DNA from: Chitinophaga pinensis
Lineage (GTDB): Bacteria > Bacteroidota > Bacteroidia > Flavobacteriales_D > Crocinitomicaceae
Direction: 5' to 3'
Assembly: GCA_945868555.1 (NCBI GenBank)
Contig: CAMBMC010000007.1
Location: 1-20,680, forward strand
Length of the DNA: 20,680 nucleotides
Below, one piece after another: positions 17,051 to 20,680 of this stretch. The notes below the pieces were generated by a model that was not told where the DNA came from, did not search any database, and saw nothing but the letters and a program-made list of their open reading frames with translations. Made by a program: the position numbers and the translations under genes. Every line of letters begins with the position of its first letter. The stretch's first letter is position 1.

Positions 17051-17069
17051 CTATTTATTCGTACATTAG
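17040..17069 (+). promoter_or_regulatory. Promoter of the GAPDH gene
   Basis: ATTG at 17040-17043 (one mismatch to TTTG) is followed after 18 nt by TACATTAG at 17062-17069 (one mismatch to TAnnTTTG). The predicted start near 17076 leaves a very short leader before the ATG at 17087. The -33 element sits within the palindrome at 17030-17050. This independent promoter implies gap is at least partly uncoupled from the upstream amylase operon. Confidence 0.55.
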
Positions 17070-17086
17070 CAAAAACGAAGGACATC

Positions 17087-18088
17087 ATGAAACTTGCGAT
17101 TAACGGATTTGGTCGTATCGGCCGCTTGGCTTGCAGAGTAGCTGCTGCTCGAAAAGACATCACCATTGTAGCGATCAACGACTTAATGGATGCGGACTAT
17201 ATGGCGTATCTCTTGAAGTACGACTCCACGCATGGACGTTTTGATGGGACTGTTTCCGTCGAAAATGGGCATTTGGTTATCAATGGTCAAGTTGTACGCA
17301 TTAGTGCTGAGCGGGATCCCGCCAATTTAAAGTGGAATGAGGTTGACGCGGATGTCGTTTTGGAATGCACAGGACTTTTCCTTACCCAAGAAACTGCACA
17401 GGCACATATTCAGGCTGGGGCAAAAAAAGTTATTCTTTCGGCACCTGCAAAAGACGACACTCCGACATTCGTGATGGGTGTGAATCATCAGCTAATGACA
17501 AAGGACCAGCACATCATTTCCAACGCATCATGCACCACAAATTGTTTGGCGCCGATCACGAAAGTCCTCAACGATGCCTTTGGGATTGAAGAAGGATTGA
17601 TGAGCACCGTGCATGCGGTTACAGCGACTCAAAAAACGGTAGATGGCCCCTCACAAAAAGACTGGCGTGGAGGTCGCGGTGGATTTCAAAACATCATTCC
17701 ATCATCGACAGGTGCCGCAAAAGCGGTGACCTTAGTTATACCAGAGCTGAAAGGAAAACTCACGGGGATGTCGTTCCGTGTTCCAGTTGCTGATGTTTCC
17801 GTTGTTGATTTAACTGTTCGATTGAAAACTCCTGCAAGTTATGAAGCCATTTGTGCGGCGATGAAACATGCTTCCGAAAATGAGTTGAAAGGCATCTTGG
17901 GCTATACGGATGAAGACGTTGTTTCAAGCGATTTCATAGGTAATCCATGCACATCCATTTTTGACGCACAGGCAGGAATCGCGCTCAACGATCAGTTCGT
18001 GAAGGTGGTGAGTTGGTACGACAACGAATGGGGGTATTCCAATAAACTAGTGGAGCTTGCTTTCCTCGCTAATAGCTTGAGAGATTAA
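17087..18088 (+). CDS. gap: Type I glyceraldehyde-3-phosphate dehydrogenase
   Basis: A 333-residue phosphorylating GAPDH that oxidises glyceraldehyde-3-phosphate to 1,3-bisphosphoglycerate. The dinucleotide-binding GFGRIGR is at residues 7-13. The catalytic Cys is C149 in SNASCTTNCLAP and the His is H176 in TVHAVTATQ, both at textbook positions. D32 in the INDL motif at the end of the second strand suggests NAD rather than NADP preference. The terminal WYDNEWGYSNKLVEL is intact. It lies 85 bp after the amylase stop and has its own promoter with a palindrome related to those at zwf and BadF. Functionally it consumes the GAP released by Eda. Bacteroidota often carry more than one gap, so this may be a pathway-dedicated copy. 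Confidence 0.96.
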   Translation: MKLAINGFGRIGRLACRVAAARKDITIVAINDLMDADYMAYLLKYDSTHGRFDGTVSVENGHLVINGQVVRISAERDPANLKWNEVDADVVLECTGLFLTQETAQAHIQAGAKKVILSAPAKDDTPTFVMGVNHQLMTKDQHIISNASCTTNCLAPITKVLNDAFGIEEGLMSTVHAVTATQKTVDGPSQKDWRGGRGGFQNIIPSSTGAAKAVTLVIPELKGKLTGMSFRVPVADVSVVDLTVRLKTPASYEAICAAMKHASENELKGILGYTDEDVVSSDFIGNPCTSIFDAQAGIALNDQFVKVVSWYDNEWGYSNKLVELAFLANSLRD

Positions 18089-18137
18089 GGTGATTATTTA
18101 TCCAATGTCCCTATACCGATAAACATTTTGTCTTTTT

Positions 18138-18244
18138 ACCGCAGAGGCGCAGAGAAAAAATGCCTAAAGGGATTAAAGGCAAAGGAATTAGCCTGTTATA
18201 TATAACGATTCATAAAGTACTCTATCGTGCAAAACCTCTGCGGT
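18138..18244. repeat. Inverted-repeat-bounded element, copy 1 (107 bp)
   Basis: The perfect 10-bp inverted arms ACCGCAGAGG (18138-18147) and CCTCTGCGGT (18235-18244) bound a 107-bp element containing GTTATATATAAC (18195-18206). An identical arrangement recurs 154 bp later at 18292-18398. The left arm runs into a short direct repeat (GCAGAGGC then GCAGAGAA). No flanking target-site duplication could be recognised, so mobility is not shown. Confidence 0.7.
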
Positions 18245-18291
18245 GAACACTAAATATAATGTCCCTATACCGATAAACATTTTGTCTTTTT

Positions 18292-18398
18292 ACCGCAGAG
18301 GCGCAGAGAAAAATTGCCTAAAGGGATTAAAGGCAAAGGAATTAGCCTGTTATATATAACGATTCATAAAGTACTCTATCGTGCAAAACCTCTGCGGT
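18292..18398. repeat. Inverted-repeat-bounded element, copy 2 (107 bp)
   Basis: Second copy of the element, with left arm 18292-18301 and right arm 18389-18398. Within the 154-bp unit it differs from copy 1 by an A-to-T change after the A-run following the left arm and by GGTGAAC changing to GGTTAAC just beyond the right arm. The near identity points to recent duplication or gene conversion. Confidence 0.7.
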
Positions 18399-18526
18399 TA
18401 ACACTAAATATAATGTCACTTTGCCGATAAACGTTTTGTTTTTTTACCGCAGAGGCACAGAGAAAAAATGTACGAATGGCGCAGAAATTATCCGCAGAGG
18501 CACAGAGAAAAAATTTCCTTTCTTAA

Positions 18527-20680
18527 TCAATTCTGCTTTACAAATTCTTTAGAGAAATACCCTTCAGCGCATTCGATCAAAAGTAAATAAGTACCATTGG
18601 CAATACCATTGAGCTGAATCTTCATTGCATCATTTTCCAACATTGTTCCTAGCGGAATAGACTTTATTTCCTTACCACCTTGATCAATAATGCGCAGCAC
18701 AACTTGCATTAGATCACGTTGTGAACGAATGAATAATTCCTCCGCAGCTGGATTAGGATAAAGAGTGCAATCAAAACTATCCATTGCCAATTCCTCGTAG
18801 CCTACCGTCGAAAGAATCGTTGGCTTCGGTAAATTTACCGTTGTATAAACGCGGTATTCTGCCGGTGACATTTGAAATTGCATGTTCACATTGGTTACAT
18901 CGATACTGTCTCCCGTGTAGTACTCATACCACATTCCTGTGTGCGGGAATCCAGCATATGGCGTTTGCTGTGTCACCGCAAAATTGGCAATCACCATCGC
19001 ATCCATGGACGCATGAGCAAAGGTGATTTTCTTCACAGAACCGTTTAGTGCATGCGAAAATGTTCCATCATTGAATACTGGATTTTCAGTTCTCAACTTA
19101 AGCGTTGCTACATACACATCATACAACTGACGGCGGTTGTTTTGTAGGAAGTAGGACCACAAAATGGGTTTGTTGCACACACGGCATGGGTTGTCGATAG
19201 AAATGTCGTATCCGAGCTCACCAAACTGCCAAATCATCTTCGGACCTGGTGTTGTGAGCATCATTACTCCAGCGGCCTGAGCACGCAATAGGGCTATAGG
19301 CAATTCTTTAACGTTGTGGGAAGGATTCGTCGAAACTCCAGCAGACAAACATTCAAACATACCTCGTTCCTCATCATGACTTTCCACATACGTAACGAGG
19401 TGAGGGTTTGTCCAACCGCGTGAGGAGTAAACCCCGTTTGTAAGATTGGAATTATAGCCTTTCATGGCTTGATGGTATTCGTAGCTTAGGTTACCCCAGA
19501 GCATCATCCCGTAGTTGGCCAATTGCGTTTCTTCGGCATTGTCAGCCCAGTGTTCCAAAATCACATAAGCATCCGGGTCCTGAACCCACAAGGAATCTGC
19601 CATCCGCTTGATGATGTTGATGCGTGTATTGCTGTAATTCGCTCCGCTATTGACAAAGCCCTTCGTAAAGTCAAAGCGGTATCCATCGATGTGAAATTCA
19701 TTTAACCAATAGCGATTCACACGATCGATATAATCCTTGGTCGCTTGTACCTCATGGTTCATGTCATAGCCCCAGCAATATGGACTGTGAGGACAAATGG
19801 CATTGAACCAAGGATTGTTTGCTGCAGGCCGGTTATTCGCCGCGTCCCAATACATATTCACCATTGGACTTTGACCAAAGGTATGGTTCAGAGCAATGTC
19901 CATGATGACCGCAATGCCACGGCCGTGGCAAGAATCTACGAATTCTTTAAACTTCTCTGGGGTGCCGTAATACTTGTCAAGCGCCATGTGGAAACTTGGG
20001 TTGTAGCCCCAGCTTTCATTGCCTTCAAATTCACCCACAGGCATCAGTTCAATGGCATTCACACCAAGTTGGTCTAAATAAGCTAATGTATCAATTAGGG
20101 TTTGGTAATTTCGTTTTGCTACGAAGTCGCGCACCAACAACTCATAGATCATTAAGCCTTTTTGCGCAGGCTTCTGATAGCCATCATTTTGCCACGAAAA
20201 GCTTGGAGGATTCGTTTCGAAAAGGGAAATGAAACCCGTTGTAAGTCCTGTTGGATACGCGTACGGACTTGGATAGGTTGCTGCGTTGATGCTTCCGTCA
20301 TTGCTCGGGTCTGCCACACGCAAGCTCAGTGGATCCGCAAAACGCTGCACACCATCGATGTAATACTGATATCCATATTTTGTATCCGGCTGAAGTCCGC
20401 TGATTTGAATCCACCAGGTCTTTAAATCCTGAGACAGGTTCATGTGATAGGCTAAACTTGGCGACCATTCATTGAAATCCCCAAGGACATAGATGTTGTT
20501 TTTTTCTGGCGCGTACAATTTCAAGATCACTGTATTCTGATCGACATAATTCAATCCGTTGAGGAGTCCTGCTGGCGGATCGATGAGGGTTGGTTGTGGA
20601 TTGACCACGATGAGCACTGAATCGGAAATCACCTCTGTGCCATTATTGGCCGAGAAACGAATCCAGTGTTCACCTGGAGT
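18527..20680 (-). CDS. Secreted GH13 enzyme with E-set/CBM48-like domain and T9SS sorting domain, N-terminus missing
   Basis: The minus-strand frame runs from the TGA at 18529-18527 to the window edge without a stop (717 codons visible), so the start lies beyond 20680; the GTG at 20632 is internal. N-terminal text such as TPGEHWIRFSANNGTE suggests an Ig-like or sandwich module, then an E-set/CBM48-like domain (VILKLYAPEKNNIYVLGDFNEW, about 20460-20545) typical of isoamylase- and branching-type GH13. Catalytic regions are DIALNH (19883-19900), GYRFDF with the nucleophile codon at 19670-19672, ILEHW with the acid at 19553-19555, and ESHDEE with the Asp at 19373-19375. The last 80 or so residues are a T9SS type A sorting domain (LYPNPAAEEL, ending FVKQN). 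It is probably a surface pullulanase- or amylase-like enzyme; the exact bond specificity is not resolved. It is convergent with gap. Confidence 0.92.
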   Translation of the reverse strand, partial: TPGEHWIRFSANNGTEVISDSVLIVVNPQPTLIDPPAGLLNGLNYVDQNTVILKLYAPEKNNIYVLGDFNEWSPSLAYHMNLSQDLKTWWIQISGLQPDTKYGYQYYIDGVQRFADPLSLRVADPSNDGSINAATYPSPYAYPTGLTTGFISLFETNPPSFSWQNDGYQKPAQKGLMIYELLVRDFVAKRNYQTLIDTLAYLDQLGVNAIELMPVGEFEGNESWGYNPSFHMALDKYYGTPEKFKEFVDSCHGRGIAVIMDIALNHTFGQSPMVNMYWDAANNRPAANNPWFNAICPHSPYCWGYDMNHEVQATKDYIDRVNRYWLNEFHIDGYRFDFTKGFVNSGANYSNTRINIIKRMADSLWVQDPDAYVILEHWADNAEETQLANYGMMLWGNLSYEYHQAMKGYNSNLTNGVYSSRGWTNPHLVTYVESHDEERGMFECLSAGVSTNPSHNVKELPIALLRAQAAGVMMLTTPGPKMIWQFGELGYDISIDNPCRVCNKPILWSYFLQNNRRQLYDVYVATLKLRTENPVFNDGTFSHALNGSVKKITFAHASMDAMVIANFAVTQQTPYAGFPHTGMWYEYYTGDSIDVTNVNMQFQMSPAEYRVYTTVNLPKPTILSTVGYEELAMDSFDCTLYPNPAAEELFIRSQRDLMQVVLRIIDQGGKEIKSIPLGTMLENDAMKIQLNGIANGTYLLLIECAEGYFSKEFVKQN

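Larger units (their letters stand above)
18107..18513. repeat. Tandem 154-bp intergenic repeat (about 2.6 units) filling the gap/GH13 interval
   Basis: The 438-bp gap between the convergent gap and GH13 genes (18089-18526) holds no gene. It contains a 154-bp unit at 18107-18260 and 18261-18414, with only two mismatches seen between the copies. A third unit from 18415 matches only to about 18470, and a further fragment (CCGCAGAGGCACAGAG and an A-run) lies at 18492-18513. Each full unit carries the arms ACCGCAGAGG and CCTCTGCGGT as a perfect inverted repeat (18138-18147 with 18235-18244; 18292-18301 with 18389-18398), a smaller TGCCT/AGGCA hairpin, and the palindrome GTTATATATAAC near its centre. 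There is no coding capacity. This resembles REP- or MITE-like intergenic repeats that gather between convergent genes; it may also act as a transcription barrier, but no clear U-tract terminator is seen. Confidence 0.88.

Noticed and set aside
18107..18513. The repeated units could be read as a small CRISPR array.
   Set aside because: The whole 154-bp unit is duplicated, including what would be the spacers; there are only two full copies and no cas gene nearby.
20630..20632. GTG as the true start of the right-hand GH13 enzyme.
   Set aside because: The frame stays open through the window edge with plausible domain sequence upstream and no signal peptide follows the GTG, so the gene is simply cut off.

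Overview
The window looks like a chromosomal carbohydrate-utilisation locus from a member of the Bacteroidota. Supporting signs are a SusC/SusD outer-membrane pair, C-terminal type IX secretion (T9SS) sorting domains on two amylases, promoters of the Bacteroidota TTTG / TAnnTTTG type, scarcely any Shine-Dalgarno sequences, and a Nudix-family transcription factor of a kind common in this phylum. Order or genus cannot be fixed from the sequence alone.

Layout. (1) 1-2657, plus strand: the C-terminal third of a SusC-like TonB-dependent transporter and a complete SusD lipoprotein, closed by a perfect 15-bp hairpin terminator (2681-2716) that also serves the convergent operon. (2) 7255 down to 2742, minus strand: a compact operon zwf-pgl-edd-eda, the whole Entner-Doudoroff (ED) branch from glucose-6-phosphate to pyruvate plus glyceraldehyde-3-phosphate. 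(3) 8092-7349, minus strand: a Nudix/winged-helix regulator directly upstream of zwf. (4) 8171-17001, plus strand, divergent from the regulator: six tightly packed genes, namely a BadF-type sugar kinase, a periplasmic GH13 amylase, an MFS (SLC45/GPH-like) sugar transporter, beta-phosphoglucomutase, a GH65 maltose phosphorylase and a T9SS-secreted alpha-amylase. (5) 17087-18088: GAPDH with its own promoter. (6) 18089-18526: no gene; a 154-bp unit repeated about 2.6 times in tandem. (7) 18527 to beyond 20680, minus strand: a large T9SS-exported GH13 enzyme with an N-terminal E-set/CBM48-like domain, cut by the window edge.

How it fits together (inference from families and order): surface amylases cut starch or glycogen, SusC/D imports oligosaccharides, a periplasmic GH13 trims them, and the MFS protein moves maltose inward. 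Maltose phosphorylase yields glucose and beta-glucose-1-phosphate. The mutase converts the latter to glucose-6-phosphate, and the BadF-type kinase is the obvious candidate to phosphorylate the free glucose. The ED operon makes pyruvate and GAP, and GAPDH oxidises GAP.

The most interesting signal is a shared, imperfectly palindromic motif of about 21 bp in three promoter regions: zwf (7290-7310), Nudix/BadF (8128-8148) and gap (17030-17050). In the first two it overlaps the -7 box and in the third the -33 element. It is a good candidate operator for the adjacent Nudix regulator, tying starch breakdown, the ED pathway and GAPDH into one regulon.
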